DNA of 61,229 nt from Streptomyces sp. TP-A0356 (GCF_001417775.1 NZ_BBZJ01000026.1:1-61229); one strand, 5' to 3'. Counted from the stretch's first letter, positions 51,865 to 60,901 are shown. Notes: generated by a model not told the origin, from the letters alone. Numbers and translations: made by a program.

Positions 51865-52527
51865 TCAAGGGAATTCCACGTCGTCCGAGGGGAAGCCGTA
51901 GCGTCCCTGCAACCGGACGAAGCGGGCCATGTTCAGCACCCGCAATGGCTCCAGCCCCGATGCGGTGCGCTCGAAGCACACCACCTGCTCCTGCCCGCCG
52001 GGCCCGATCGGCTGTACCAGGCGGCCGCGCGGCCGCACCTGCGCGACCAGCGGCACGGGCACCTCCGGGAACGCGGCCGACATGAGGACCGCGTCGTACG
52101 GAGCGCGGTCCGGCACGCCGCCGCTGCCGTCGCCGACCCGCAGCTCCACGTTCCGTACGCCCTGCCGCGCGAGATTGGCGTGCGCCCGCCGGGCGATGTC
52201 CGGCCGTATCTCGATGCTGACCACGTCGGCGGCCAGCCGGGCCAGCAACGCGGTCTGGAAGCCCAGACCGGTACCGACCTCAAGGACGTGCTCGGTCCCG
52301 CCCAGACCAAGGCTCTCGATCATCATGGCGGACAGCGACGGCTGCGTGGTGACCTGTCCCTGCCCGATGGCAACGGGTACGTCCCGGTAGGCGGCGGCCA
52401 CCTGACCGGCCGGGACGAATGCCGCCCGGGGCGTGGTTCGCACGGCATCGAGCAGCCGCTCGTCCCTGATCCCGGCGGCTCTGAGCGCTCGCACGAGATC
52501 CTCGGGCCCCCTGGATACGGAGTTCAC
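51865..52527 (-). CDS. pcm: Protein-L-isoaspartate O-methyltransferase-like protein
   Basis: About 220 residues. PIMT features are AIGQGQVTTQPSLSAMMIESL, the SAM-binding motif VLEVGTGLGFQTALLA, IEIRPDIARRAHANL and RVGDGSGGVPDRAPYDAVLMSAA. The C-terminus FVRLQGRYGFP is typical. Such enzymes start repair of damaged aspartyl residues, although Streptomyces has several paralogues, some acting on peptides. GTG 52527 has GGTGA 7 nt upstream. It converges with the MFS gene and is divergent from miaB. Confidence 0.85.
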   Translation of the reverse strand: MNSVSRGPEDLVRALRAAGIRDERLLDAVRTTPRAAFVPAGQVAAAYRDVPVAIGQGQVTTQPSLSAMMIESLGLGGTEHVLEVGTGLGFQTALLARLAADVVSIEIRPDIARRAHANLARQGVRNVELRVGDGSGGVPDRAPYDAVLMSAAFPEVPVPLVAQVRPRGRLVQPIGPGGQEQVVCFERTASGLEPLRVLNMARFVRLQGRYGFPSDDVEFP

Positions 52528-52623
52528 GGGCGGGTCACCACACCACCAGGCTAGGGCAGGGCCAGGGCCCTTCCGACGGATCTCCGCGGCGTACGGTCTC
52601 TGGGGACCGCCTACCCTTGAGCC

Positions 52624-54153
52624 ATGACCAGCAGCAGCGACCGGAGCCCGGCAGTGGACGTTCACAGCACCAAGACGTACGAGATCCGGACCTATGGGTG
52701 CCAGATGAACGTCCACGATTCCGAGCGATTGTCCGGGCTGCTCGAAGAGGCCGGGTACGTGCGCGCGCCCGAGGGGTCCGACGGAGACGCCGACGTGGTC
52801 GTCTTCAACACCTGTGCCGTGCGGGAGAACGCCGACAACCGGCTCTACGGCAACCTCGGCCGCCTCGCGCCGAAGAAGGCCGGCCGCCCCGGTATGCAGA
52901 TCGCCGTCGGTGGCTGTCTCGCGCAGAAGGACCGCGACACCATCGTGAAGAAGGCGCCCTGGGTGGACGTCGTCTTCGGTACGCACAACATCGGCAAGCT
53001 GCCCGTCCTGCTTGAGCGCGCCCGGATGCAGGAGGAGGCGCAGGTCGAGATCGCCGAGTCGCTCGAAGCCTTCCCGTCGACGCTGCCGACGCGGCGCGAG
53101 AGCGCGTACGCGGCGTGGGTGTCGATCTCCGTCGGCTGCAACAACACATGCACCTTCTGCATCGTCCCGGCCCTGCGCGGCAAGGAGAAGGACCGCCGCC
53201 CCGGCGACATCCTCGCCGAGGTCGAGGCGCTGGTCGCCGAGGGCGTCTCCGAGATCACGCTGCTCGGGCAGAACGTGAACGCGTACGGCTCCGACATCGG
53301 CGACCGCGAGGCCTTCAGCAAGCTGCTGCGCGCCTGCGGAACGATCGAGGGCCTGGAGCGCGTCCGCTTCACCTCCCCGCACCCGCGCGACTTCACCGAC
53401 GACGTCATCGCGGCCATGGCCGACACGCCCAACGTGATGCCGCAGCTGCACATGCCGCTGCAGTCCGGCTCGGACACGGTCCTCAAGGCGATGCGCCGCT
53501 CGTACCGCCAGGAGCGCTACCTGGGGATCATCGAGAAGGTGCGGGCCGCCATCCCGCACGCCGCGATCACCACCGACATCATCGTCGGCTTCCCGGGCGA
53601 GACCGAGGAGGACTTCGAGCAGACGCTGCACGTGGTGCGGGAGGCGCGGTTCACCCAGGCCTTCACCTTCCAGTACTCCAAGCGGCCCGGCACCCCGGCC
53701 GCCACCATGGAGAACCAGATCCCCAAGGAGGTCGTCCAGGCGCGGTACGAGCGTCTCGTCGCCCTACAGGAGGAGATCTCCTGGGAGGAGAACAAGAAGC
53801 AGGTAGGCCGCACCCTGGAGCTGATGGTCGCCGAGGGCGAAGGACGCAAGGACGGCGCCACCCACCGGCTCTCCGGCCGCGCACCCGACAACCGACTCGT
53901 CCACTTCACCAAGCCGGACGAGGAGGTCCGCCCGGGTGACGTGGTGACGGTCGAGGTCACCTACGCCGCCCCGCACCACCTCCTGGCCGAGGGCCCCGTC
54001 CTCGACGTGCGCCGCACGCGCGCGGGCGACGCGTGGGCGAAGCGGAACGCCGCGGAGGCCGCCAAGCCGGCCGGTGTGATGCTGGGGCTGCCGAAGATCG
54101 GCGTCCCCGCGCCCCTGTCCGCGGCCACCGCGGGCGCGTGCGGCTGCGACTGA
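52624..54153 (+). CDS. miaB: MiaB: tRNA-2-methylthio-N6-isopentenyladenosine synthase
   Basis: About 509 residues. The UPF0004 cluster cysteines are in YGCQMNVHDSER, NTCAVRENADNRLYG and GGCLAQKDRD. The radical-SAM motif is CNNTCTFCIVP, followed by RGKEKDRRPGDIL, and a TRAM domain ends the enzyme. MiaB adds the 2-methylthio group to i6A37 of tRNAs reading UNN codons; miaA (making i6A) is at 55760, so both steps of the pathway are here. A ~25-residue Ser/Thr start and a Gly/Cys end (AGACGCD) are species-specific. TACCCT at 52612-52617 is 6 nt before the ATG, indicating a leaderless mRNA. Confidence 0.95.
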   Translation: MTSSSDRSPAVDVHSTKTYEIRTYGCQMNVHDSERLSGLLEEAGYVRAPEGSDGDADVVVFNTCAVRENADNRLYGNLGRLAPKKAGRPGMQIAVGGCLAQKDRDTIVKKAPWVDVVFGTHNIGKLPVLLERARMQEEAQVEIAESLEAFPSTLPTRRESAYAAWVSISVGCNNTCTFCIVPALRGKEKDRRPGDILAEVEALVAEGVSEITLLGQNVNAYGSDIGDREAFSKLLRACGTIEGLERVRFTSPHPRDFTDDVIAAMADTPNVMPQLHMPLQSGSDTVLKAMRRSYRQERYLGIIEKVRAAIPHAAITTDIIVGFPGETEEDFEQTLHVVREARFTQAFTFQYSKRPGTPAATMENQIPKEVVQARYERLVALQEEISWEENKKQVGRTLELMVAEGEGRKDGATHRLSGRAPDNRLVHFTKPDEEVRPGDVVTVEVTYAAPHHLLAEGPVLDVRRTRAGDAWAKRNAAEAAKPAGVMLGLPKIGVPAPLSAATAGACGCD

Positions 54154-54186
54154 CCACACCACCAGGGCGGGGTTACGCTGCGGCTC

Positions 54187-54906
54187 GTGCTTGTCGCCGC
54201 CGCCGTCTGCCCCTGTCCGCCGCTGCTCGTGCCCGAGGTGGCCGCGGGCGCCGCTCCCGAACTGGATGGCGCCCGAGCCGCGTGCGCCGACGCGCTGGGC
54301 GTGCTCGCCGCCGCGCGCCCCGACCGGCTCGTGGTCCTCGGCCCCGCCGAGGAGGGCTGGCTCGGCTCGTATCCGGAGGGCACCCGGGGGTCCTTCCGCG
54401 GGTTCGGCGTGGACGTCGGCGTACGGCTGGGCGCAGGCGGGGCGGAGCCGTCGGCGTCGGAGCGCGAGCTTCCGCCCTCGCTCGCGGTCGCCGCGTGGCT
54501 GCTGGAGCGCACGGGCTGGGCCGACGCGCCCGTCCAAGGGCTGGGCGTGGCGGAACAGCTGGCCCCCGCACGGTGCGTCGAGGCCGGAGCGGGGCTCGCC
54601 GGGCAGGACGGGCGGGTGGTCCTGCTGGTGATGGGCGATGCCAGCGCCTGTCGCTCAGTGAAGGCGCCGGGCTATCTGGACGAGCGCGCGGCGGGCTTCG
54701 ACGCCGAGGTCGCGCGGGCGCTGGGGGCGGCGGACGTGGCGGCCCTGCGGGCGCTGGACCCGGACCTGGCCCACGAGCTGCGGGCCGGTGGCCGGGCCCC
54801 CTGGCAGATCCTCGCGGGCGCCGCCGAGAACGCGGACCTCTCCGGCGCCCTCCTGTACGACGACGCGCCGTACGGAGTGGGGTACCTGGTGGCGACCTGG
54901 TCGTAG
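54187..54906 (+). CDS. Class III extradiol dioxygenase-like protein
   Basis: About 239 residues. The fold is inferred from LVAAAVCPCPPLLVPEV at the start, RPDRLVVLGPAEEGW, RVVLLVMGDASACRSVKAPGY and DDAPYGVGYLVATW. These resemble the LigB-type/MEMO group that lies beside miaB in actinobacteria (Rv2728c in M. tuberculosis, from memory). The usual HxH iron ligands near the start are CPCPP here, so dioxygenase activity is doubtful. GTG 54187 follows TTACGCT by 9 nt, a nearly leaderless start. No partner genes reveal a substrate. Confidence 0.7.
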   Translation: MLVAAAVCPCPPLLVPEVAAGAAPELDGARAACADALGVLAAARPDRLVVLGPAEEGWLGSYPEGTRGSFRGFGVDVGVRLGAGGAEPSASERELPPSLAVAAWLLERTGWADAPVQGLGVAEQLAPARCVEAGAGLAGQDGRVVLLVMGDASACRSVKAPGYLDERAAGFDAEVARALGAADVAALRALDPDLAHELRAGGRAPWQILAGAAENADLSGALLYDDAPYGVGYLVATWS

Positions 54907-55036
54907 CGGGCGCCCATTCTGTTCGGAGCTCTTACGGCCTGTTCGGAGCTCTTGCGGCAGGACGAATGCTCGGACGGCCGGGAGGTCGGGGCCCCACGGC
55001 CGTCCGTCGATGTGTGTTTCCGGTGTCAGAGCCTGG

Positions 55037-55288
55037 TCAGGAGGCCGAGGGCGGCTGCGGTACGTCCGGCGGGGTCTGCCCGCCGGTCGCCGGGTTGGTG
55101 TCCCGGTGGGCCAGGCGCTCCATGGCGTCCTTCGCCTTGTCCGTGCCCGTGTGGATCCTGTCGCTGTACTTGCCCTTGGTCTTGTCGTCGACCAGCTTCG
55201 CGGCCTTGTCGATGCCTCGCTCCACCTTCCCCCCGTGCCGTTGCGCGAGGTCCGAGGCCTTGGCTTTCAGATTGTCCACGAGACCCAT
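55037..55288 (-). CDS. MT0933-like small antitoxin-family protein
   Basis: About 83 residues. The conserved part is MGLVDNLKAKASDLAQRHGG, DKAAKLVDDKTKGKYSDRI, TDKAKDAMERLA. The family name (MT0933-like antitoxin) comes from M. tuberculosis annotation. No toxin gene with RNase or PIN motifs is next to it, so antitoxin function is doubtful in this context. GGAAGGTGG precedes the ATG by 4-5 nt. It lies 23 bp after the acidic small protein gene, probably one unit. Confidence 0.75.
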   Translation of the reverse strand: MGLVDNLKAKASDLAQRHGGKVERGIDKAAKLVDDKTKGKYSDRIHTGTDKAKDAMERLAHRDTNPATGGQTPPDVPQPPSAS

Positions 55289-55311
55289 GGTCCACCTTCC
55301 CTTGCCGGGCG

Positions 55312-55578
55312 TTACGTGCGGGCGCCCTCGTCGGCCTCGCTCTCGGCGACCGTCTCGGCGGACTGCTGCCTGGGGATCCCGGCGCCCTCGTCGGGAGCGG
55401 CCTGCGCGGTCTCCTCCGCGGCGGCCCCCGACCCGGCCCCGGCCTCCGCCACGACCGCACTCTTCGCCTCGTCCGTCGCCTCCGCACCGGCCGACGCCTG
55501 CGCGGCCTTCGGCGCCTCGGCGGACTGCGCCTCCTCCGTCGTCCTCGACCTCCGGAAAAGCCGTGCAAAAACGCCCAT
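55312..55578 (-). CDS. Small acidic, Ala/Glu-rich protein of unknown function
   Basis: About 88 residues. A short basic amphipathic start (MGVFARLFRRSRTTEE) is followed by a low-complexity acidic Ala/Glu/Ser tail, so it may attach to the membrane surface and be disordered. Homologues in Streptomyces carry the uninformative label 'gliding motility protein' as I recall. A GGAG site is 5 nt before ATG 55578. It is divergent from miaA and upstream of the MT0933-like gene. Confidence 0.7.
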   Translation of the reverse strand: MGVFARLFRRSRTTEEAQSAEAPKAAQASAGAEATDEAKSAVVAEAGAGSGAAAEETAQAAPDEGAGIPRQQSAETVAESEADEGART

Positions 55579-55759
55579 ATCAACTCCATACGTTACTCGT
55601 GCGGGCGAAATACCGCGTAGCGCGGTGTGCCCGCTTGCATCATCCGGTGCACCCGTTCTCGAACCGGTGACCGGAACCTCGCATCAGGCAACGACACTGC
55701 ACGGAGGGCGTCACGTAGCTCGTTCGAGGCCAGGTCCGGACGTTTGGGAGACTGTTGCG

Positions 55760-56698
55760 GTGAGTAGTGCAGCCCCCGCACCGCGGGTCATCGCCGTCGT
55801 CGGACCGACCGCGGCCGGAAAGTCCGATCTGGGTGTATTCCTGGCCCAGCGCCTCGGCGGCGAGGTCGTCAACGCCGACTCCATGCAGCTCTACCGGGGG
55901 ATGGACATCGGCACCGCCAAGCTGACACCCGAGGAGCGCGGCGGTGTCCCGCACCACTTGCTGGACATCTGGGACGTGACGGTGACGGCGTCCGTCGCCG
56001 AGTACCAGCGCCTCGCCCGCGCCCGGATCGACGCGCTGCTCGCCGAGGGTCGCTGGCCCATCCTGGTCGGCGGCTCCGGGCTGTACGTGCGTGGCGCGGT
56101 CGACAATCTGGAGTTCCCCGGAACCGACCCCGAGGTACGCGCCCGGCTGGAGGAGGAGCTCGCGCTGCGCGGCCCGGGAGCGCTGCACGCGCGCCTGGCG
56201 GCCGCCGACCCGGAGGCGGCGCAGGCGATCCTGCCGGGCAACGGCCGCCGAATCGTCCGGGCCCTGGAGGTCATCGAGATCACCGGCAAGCCCTTCACCG
56301 CCAACCTCCCGGGACACGACGCGGTCTACGACACCGTCCAGATCGGCGTCGATGTGGCGCGCCCCGAGCTCGACGAGCGCATCGCGCGCCGGGTCGACCG
56401 GATGTGGGAGGCGGGACTCGTGGACGAGGTGCGCGCGCTGGAGGCACACGGCCTGCGCGAGGGGCGTACGGCATCGCGCGCGCTCGGGTACCAGCAGGTG
56501 CTCGCGGCGCTCGCGAGGGAGTGCACGCTGGAAGAGGCGCGCGCCGAGACCGTGCGCGCCACCAAGCGATTCGCACGCCGTCAGGACTCCTGGTTCCGTC
56601 GTGACCCGCGTGTGCACTGGCTCAGCGGTGCCGCGGCGCACCTCTCGGAACTGCCGCAGCTCGCGCTGGCGTTGGTCGAACGACCGGTTACAGCCTGA
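55760..56698 (+). CDS. miaA: MiaA: tRNA dimethylallyltransferase
   Basis: About 312 residues. The P-loop is VVGPTAAGKSDLG, the substrate-recognition motif VNADSMQLYRGMDIGTAK, then PHHLLDIWDV, VGGSGLYVRG and RTASRALGYQQ, and KRFARRQDSWFRRD for tRNA binding. It transfers a dimethylallyl group to A37 of tRNAs, giving i6A for MiaB. GTG 55760 has GGGAG about 9 nt upstream and gives a standard N-terminus (SSAAPAPRVIAVVGP). It follows a 181-bp promoter gap and may be co-transcribed with the membrane gene and dapF. Confidence 0.96.
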   Translation: MSSAAPAPRVIAVVGPTAAGKSDLGVFLAQRLGGEVVNADSMQLYRGMDIGTAKLTPEERGGVPHHLLDIWDVTVTASVAEYQRLARARIDALLAEGRWPILVGGSGLYVRGAVDNLEFPGTDPEVRARLEEELALRGPGALHARLAAADPEAAQAILPGNGRRIVRALEVIEITGKPFTANLPGHDAVYDTVQIGVDVARPELDERIARRVDRMWEAGLVDEVRALEAHGLREGRTASRALGYQQVLAALARECTLEEARAETVRATKRFARRQDSWFRRDPRVHWLSGAAAHLSELPQLALALVERPVTA

Positions 56699-56806
56699 TC
56701 ACGTGATGGCATCGGGACGCTCCGGTGTCCATCCGGGCCTCTGACGGCATGCCATCATCGAGCTTCGATCGACCAAGTGGAGTCCGAGTTGGGAGGGCGC
56801 GTGGCG

Positions 56807-57295
56807 ATGGAGGCCGGCCCTCGCGACACAGCACACGGCGCGGAGCCGGGGACCGCGGAAGCCGGTGACCAGCGGCTCAGTTCCGACGGCCCGGACGACC
56901 AGCCCCCCGGCGGCGTGACCGCCGACGGGCCGGGAGTGGACGAGCTGACCGTCGGGCCCGAGGTCGAGGTCGAGCTGCGCCCGCAGCGCCGGCTGCGGAT
57001 CTGGCAGCTCGCCCCGATCGTGGGGCTGGCGGCCGTCGGCTCCCTGATGTTCGCCTTCCCGCTGGCCTTCGAGTTCGGCGACGGCGGTGCCGTGGTCGCC
57101 ATGCTCGGCCTGCTGATCTGCTCCTGCGCGGCCGGCTGGGGCATGATGGCCGCGCGCCGCGTCGGTCACACCTGGCCGGGCCTGCCCGAGCGCGGCTCCG
57201 GCCGCCGCCCGGACTGGCGCGTCGTCCTCGCGTACGCCGTGGTGGTCGCCGCGGTCGTGGTGCTCGCCATGTGGCGCGTGGCCCGGCTGCGCTGA
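56807..57295 (+). CDS. Hypothetical membrane protein, two to three TM helices
   Basis: About 162 residues. An acidic/proline-rich N-terminal third (about 1-65) is followed by APIVGLAAVGSLMFAFPLAF, AVVAMLGLLICSCAAGWGMM and VVLAYAVVVAAVVVLAMW. Family not recognised, but the gene between miaA and dapF is conserved in Streptomyces. The ATG at 56807 is 9 nt from GGGAGGG; GTG 56801 (3 nt) and GTG 56777 are alternatives. Confidence 0.7.
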   Translation: MEAGPRDTAHGAEPGTAEAGDQRLSSDGPDDQPPGGVTADGPGVDELTVGPEVEVELRPQRRLRIWQLAPIVGLAAVGSLMFAFPLAFEFGDGGAVVAMLGLLICSCAAGWGMMAARRVGHTWPGLPERGSGRRPDWRVVLAYAVVVAAVVVLAMWRVARLR

Positions 57296-57360
57296 GGCCC
57301 CGGTCCGCCGCCCGGACCCGGGTGGACCCCGGATGTCGTGGCAGCCCTTACGATCGAGGA

Positions 57361-58230
57361 ATGAGCACGCGGATCGCCTTCCTCAAGGGCCACGGCACCG
57401 AGAACGACTTCGTGATCGTCCCGGACCCGGAGAACGCCATCGACCTGCCCCCGGGCGCGGTCGCCGCCCTGTGCGACCGCCGCGCGGGCATCGGCGGCGA
57501 CGGTCTGCTGCATGTCGTACGCTCCGCCGCGCACCCCGAGGCCGGGGAGATGGCCGCCGAGGCGGAGTGGTTCATGGACTACCGCAACGCGGACGGCTCG
57601 ATCGCGGAGATGTGTGGCAACGGAGTGCGGGTGTTCGCGCGCTACCTCCAGCGCGCCGGGCACGTGGCCGAGGGAGACCTCGCGATCGCCACGCGCGGGG
57701 GCGTGAAGAGCGTGCACATCGCCAAGGACGGTGACATCACCGTCGGCATGGGCAGGGCGCGTCTGCCCGAGGGGGACGTCACGGTGAGCGTCGGCGAGCG
57801 CAGCTGGCCCGCGCGCAACGTGAACATGGGCAACCCGCACGCGGTCGCCTTCGTCGAGGACCTGGCGCACGCGGGCGACCTGTTCACCCCGCCCCCGTTC
57901 AGCCCGGCCGCGGCCTACCCGGACGGGGTGAACGTGGAGTTCGTGGTCGACCGGGGCCCCGGGCACGTCGCGATGCGCGTCCACGAGCGCGGCTCCGGTG
58001 AGACCCGCTCGTGCGGCACGGGCGCGTGCGCGGTGGCCGTCGCCGCGGCCCGCCGCGACGGCGCCGACCCGGCCGTGACGGGCACCCCCGCGACATACAC
58101 CGTGGACGTCCCCGGCGGCACCCTGGTGATCACCGAGCGCCCGGACGGCGAGATCGAGATGACCGGCCCCGCGGTGATCGTCGCCGGGGGCGAGATCGAC
58201 GCCGGATGGCTGGAGAGCGCGGTCCGCTGA
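57361..58230 (+). CDS. dapF: DapF: diaminopimelate epimerase
   Basis: About 289 residues. Both catalytic cysteines are present: MCGNGVRVFARYL and SCGTGACAVAVAAA. Other motifs are GHGTENDFVIV, DRRAGIGGDGLL, YRNADGSIAEMCGNG and VNMGNPHAVAFV. It converts LL-DAP to meso-DAP for lysine and, in other actinobacteria, wall synthesis; Streptomyces uses LL-DAP in peptidoglycan, so here the role is mainly lysine supply. TACGAT at 57349-57354 is 6 nt before the ATG, so the mRNA is likely leaderless. The TGA stop is the first unit of a tandem repeat. Confidence 0.96.
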   Translation: MSTRIAFLKGHGTENDFVIVPDPENAIDLPPGAVAALCDRRAGIGGDGLLHVVRSAAHPEAGEMAAEAEWFMDYRNADGSIAEMCGNGVRVFARYLQRAGHVAEGDLAIATRGGVKSVHIAKDGDITVGMGRARLPEGDVTVSVGERSWPARNVNMGNPHAVAFVEDLAHAGDLFTPPPFSPAAAYPDGVNVEFVVDRGPGHVAMRVHERGSGETRSCGTGACAVAVAAARRDGADPAVTGTPATYTVDVPGGTLVITERPDGEIEMTGPAVIVAGGEIDAGWLESAVR

Positions 58231-58303
58231 CCTCCGACGGCTCGTGTGACCTCCGACGGATCGTGTGACCTCCGACGGCTCATGTGACCTCCGACGGTTC
58301 GTC
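58228..58303. repeat. 19-bp tandem repeat starting at the dapF stop codon
   Basis: TGACCTCCGACGG plus a 6-nt TCGTG-type end recurs at 58228, 58247, 58266 and 58285 with a strict 19-bp period and few changes. The first copy includes the dapF TGA. Because 19 is not a multiple of 3, the copies give TGA in all three frames. Confidence 0.9.
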
Positions 58304-58717
58304 GACCGGCGTGGCCGGGCGGCCTCCAGGGGGCGAACAGGCGGCGCGCTGAAGCACGGCGTGGCACGCGGACGGTGACGCTCCGCAGCGTGACGTGGCT
58401 GGAATGCGCGCTCGGCCGTGTCGCCACGCGGCTCCGTATCGCAGCTCGCGCCGCCCTGGACGCTGCGATCGACAGCCCTGGGCGGACCGCGGTGTTCGAA
58501 TCGACGGTGGACGCTTCCGTCGGCGGCTCAAAACCGTAAACCTTCAGGCCTTCGCTCGAATGGGTGATCCGTTTCACGCTCGGCGAGAGCCGGTCGGGCG
58601 GGCGTGATGGGCTCGGTAGCATCAAGCACCGGCCCGGACGGGGGACCGACGCCAACCCCTGCGCCGCGTATGCCATGGGGCACCCCGTCCGCCGGTCCAC
58701 GCAGCCGGAGGTGCCCA
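58304..58717. other. 414-bp gap before rshA
   Basis: No convincing gene was seen on either strand. TAGCAT at 58617-58622 is the best -10 candidate for rshA and would give a leader of about 90 nt. Short open frames across this gap lack ribosome sites and family motifs. Confidence 0.5.
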
Positions 58718-60901
58718 ATGAGTGCGGAGGCCACGAACCCTGCCAACCCCGCCCCCGCGACGCCCGGGGCGCACCGCAGGAAGAGCCGCCCCCGGATCGA
58801 CCTGCGCCGCCTGGGCCGGGCCGCACTGCTCGGCCCCGCCACCCGCGACCGGCTGCGCGACGCGATCGGCCACGTCGTCGAGGCGCACCGCGCCCACCAC
58901 CCCGACGCCGATCTCGAACCCCTGCGCCGCGCCTACCTGTTGGCCGAGTCCTCGCACCGCGGCCAGATGCGCAAGAGCGGCGAGCCGTACATCACCCATC
59001 CCCTCGCCGTGACCCTGATCCTGGCCGAACTGGGCGCCGAGACCACGACGTTGACCGCCTCCCTGCTGCACGACACGGTCGAGGACACCGATGTGACACT
59101 CGATCAGGTACGCGAGGAGTTCGGCGAGGAGGTGCGCTATCTCGTCGACGGCGTCACCAAGCTGGAGAAGGTCGACTACGGCGCGGCCGCGGAGCCCGAG
59201 ACCTTCCGCAAGATGCTCGTCGCCACCGGCAACGACGTGCGCGTGATGTCGATCAAACTCGCCGACCGGCTGCACAACATGCGCACCCTGGGCGTGATGC
59301 GCCCGGAGAAGCAGGCGCGCATCGCCAAGGTCACCCGGGACGTGCTCATCCCGCTCGCCGAACGCCTCGGCGTCCAGGCGCTCAAGACCGAACTCGAGGA
59401 CCTCGTCTTCGCGATCCTGCACCCCGAGGAGTACGAGCACACCAGGGAGCTGATCGTCGAGAACGCGGCGCACGGCGACGACCCGCTCGCCGAGACGGCC
59501 GACCAGGTGCGCGCGGTCCTGCGCGAGGCGGGGATCCAGGCCGAAGTCCTCATCCGGCCGCGCCACTTCGTCTCCGTGCACCGGGTCTCCCGCAAGCGGG
59601 GCAGGCTGCGCGGCGCCGACTTCGGACGCATCCTGGTGCTCGTGAACGAGGACGCCGACTGTTACGGGGTCCTCGGCGAACTGCACACCTGCATGACGCC
59701 GGTGGTCTCGGAGTTCAAGGACTTCATCGCCGTCCCCAAGTTCAACCTGTACCAGTCGCTGCACACCGCCGTCGCACGCGAGGACGGCGAGGTCGCCGAA
59801 GTCCTCATCCGCACGCACCAGATGCACAAGGTCGCCGAGGCCGGCGTGATCGCGCTCGGCAATCCCTATGCCCCCGGGGCCGACGACCCGGCCGACGGCG
59901 AGCGCGCCGACCCCACCCGTCCCGGCTGGCTCTCCCGGCTCCTGGACTGGCAGGAGGCTGCCCCGGACACCGACACGTTCTGGTCGACACTGCGCGAGGA
60001 CCTCGCCCAGGACCGGGAGATCACCGTCTTCCGGCCCGACGGGGGCGCGCTGGGGCTCCCGGAGGGCGCGAGTTGCGTGGACGCCGCGTACGCGCAGTAC
60101 GGCGAGGACGCGCACGCCTGCATCGGCGCCCGCGTCAACGGGCGGCTGGCCACGCTGAGCACGGTCCTGAAGGACGGCGACACCGTGCAGCTCCTGATGG
60201 GCCAGGACCCGGCCTCGGAGCCCTCCAGAGAGTGGCTGGAGCACGCGCACACCCCCGCCGCCCGGATCGCCATCCAGCGCTGGCTCGCGGCGCACCCGGC
60301 GCCCGCCGAGCCGTCCGGTGACATGCGGGAACGGGGCGCCGCGCACCCCGGGACCGAGGGCTCGCCGGACGGCGCCGCCGAGCTCGGTCCCGACGCCCGC
60401 CCGCCCGCGCTGCCCGCCCGCCCCACCACCGACCCGTTCGGGGCGCGCGCCGCAGACGTCGTCGTCGACCTGCCGGGCGCCTCCGTGCGCCTCGCCGGCT
60501 GCTGTACGCCCGTGCCGCCCGACGAGGTCACCGGCTTCGCCGTGCGCGGCGGCGTGGTGACCGTCCACCGTGTCGAGTGCGCCGGAGTGGCGCGGATGAA
60601 GAGCGCCGGGCGCGCGGAGATCGGCGTGCGCTGGGGCGAGACCACCGAATGCCGGGTCACGCTCGTCGCCGAGTCCTTCGGGCGCCCGCATCTCCTGGCG
60701 GACCTCACCGAGGCCATCGCGCTGGAGGGCGTGGCGATCGTCTCCGCCACCGTCGAGCCCCCCAGCCAGCAGCGCGTACGCCACACGTACACGCTCCAGC
60801 TGCCGGACGCGGCGCATCTGCCGGCCCTCATGCGGGCGATGCGGGACGTTCCCGGCGTGTACGACGTGAGCCGTGCACAGCACCCCGCAGCCGCTCACTA
60901 G
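58718..60901 (+). CDS. rshA: RshA: RelA/SpoT homologue, (p)ppGpp metabolism
   Basis: About 727 residues. The HD hydrolase domain is intact (SSHRGQMRKSGEPYITHPLAV; LLHDTVEDTDV near 118; KLADRLHNMRTL). The synthetase region (about 281-378) keeps RPRHFVSVHRV, FKDFIAVPKFNLYQSLHTAVA and EVLIRTHQMHKVAE but has a contracted metal/ATP segment (RLRGADFGRILVLV where Rel has a D-L-x-x-R core). TGS (about 434-490) and ACT (about 648-724) domains follow. It degrades and perhaps makes (p)ppGpp. ATG 58718 has GGAGGTG 4 nt upstream. This is the second Rel homologue of Streptomyces, distinct from relA. Confidence 0.93.
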   Translation: MSAEATNPANPAPATPGAHRRKSRPRIDLRRLGRAALLGPATRDRLRDAIGHVVEAHRAHHPDADLEPLRRAYLLAESSHRGQMRKSGEPYITHPLAVTLILAELGAETTTLTASLLHDTVEDTDVTLDQVREEFGEEVRYLVDGVTKLEKVDYGAAAEPETFRKMLVATGNDVRVMSIKLADRLHNMRTLGVMRPEKQARIAKVTRDVLIPLAERLGVQALKTELEDLVFAILHPEEYEHTRELIVENAAHGDDPLAETADQVRAVLREAGIQAEVLIRPRHFVSVHRVSRKRGRLRGADFGRILVLVNEDADCYGVLGELHTCMTPVVSEFKDFIAVPKFNLYQSLHTAVAREDGEVAEVLIRTHQMHKVAEAGVIALGNPYAPGADDPADGERADPTRPGWLSRLLDWQEAAPDTDTFWSTLREDLAQDREITVFRPDGGALGLPEGASCVDAAYAQYGEDAHACIGARVNGRLATLSTVLKDGDTVQLLMGQDPASEPSREWLEHAHTPAARIAIQRWLAAHPAPAEPSGDMRERGAAHPGTEGSPDGAAELGPDARPPALPARPTTDPFGARAADVVVDLPGASVRLAGCCTPVPPDEVTGFAVRGGVVTVHRVECAGVARMKSAGRAEIGVRWGETTECRVTLVAESFGRPHLLADLTEAIALEGVAIVSATVEPPSQQRVRHTYTLQLPDAAHLPALMRAMRDVPGVYDVSRAQHPAAAH

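Noticed and set aside
57332..57354. PafBC-type promoter at dapF
   Set aside because: ATGTCGTGG with TACGAT lacks one base of the TGTCRGTG core, and the spacing is short by one; treated as an ordinary leaderless promoter.
58280..58531. Minus-strand ORF in the dapF-rshA gap
   Set aside because: Starts without a ribosome site, partly inside the 19-bp repeat, no recognisable motif.
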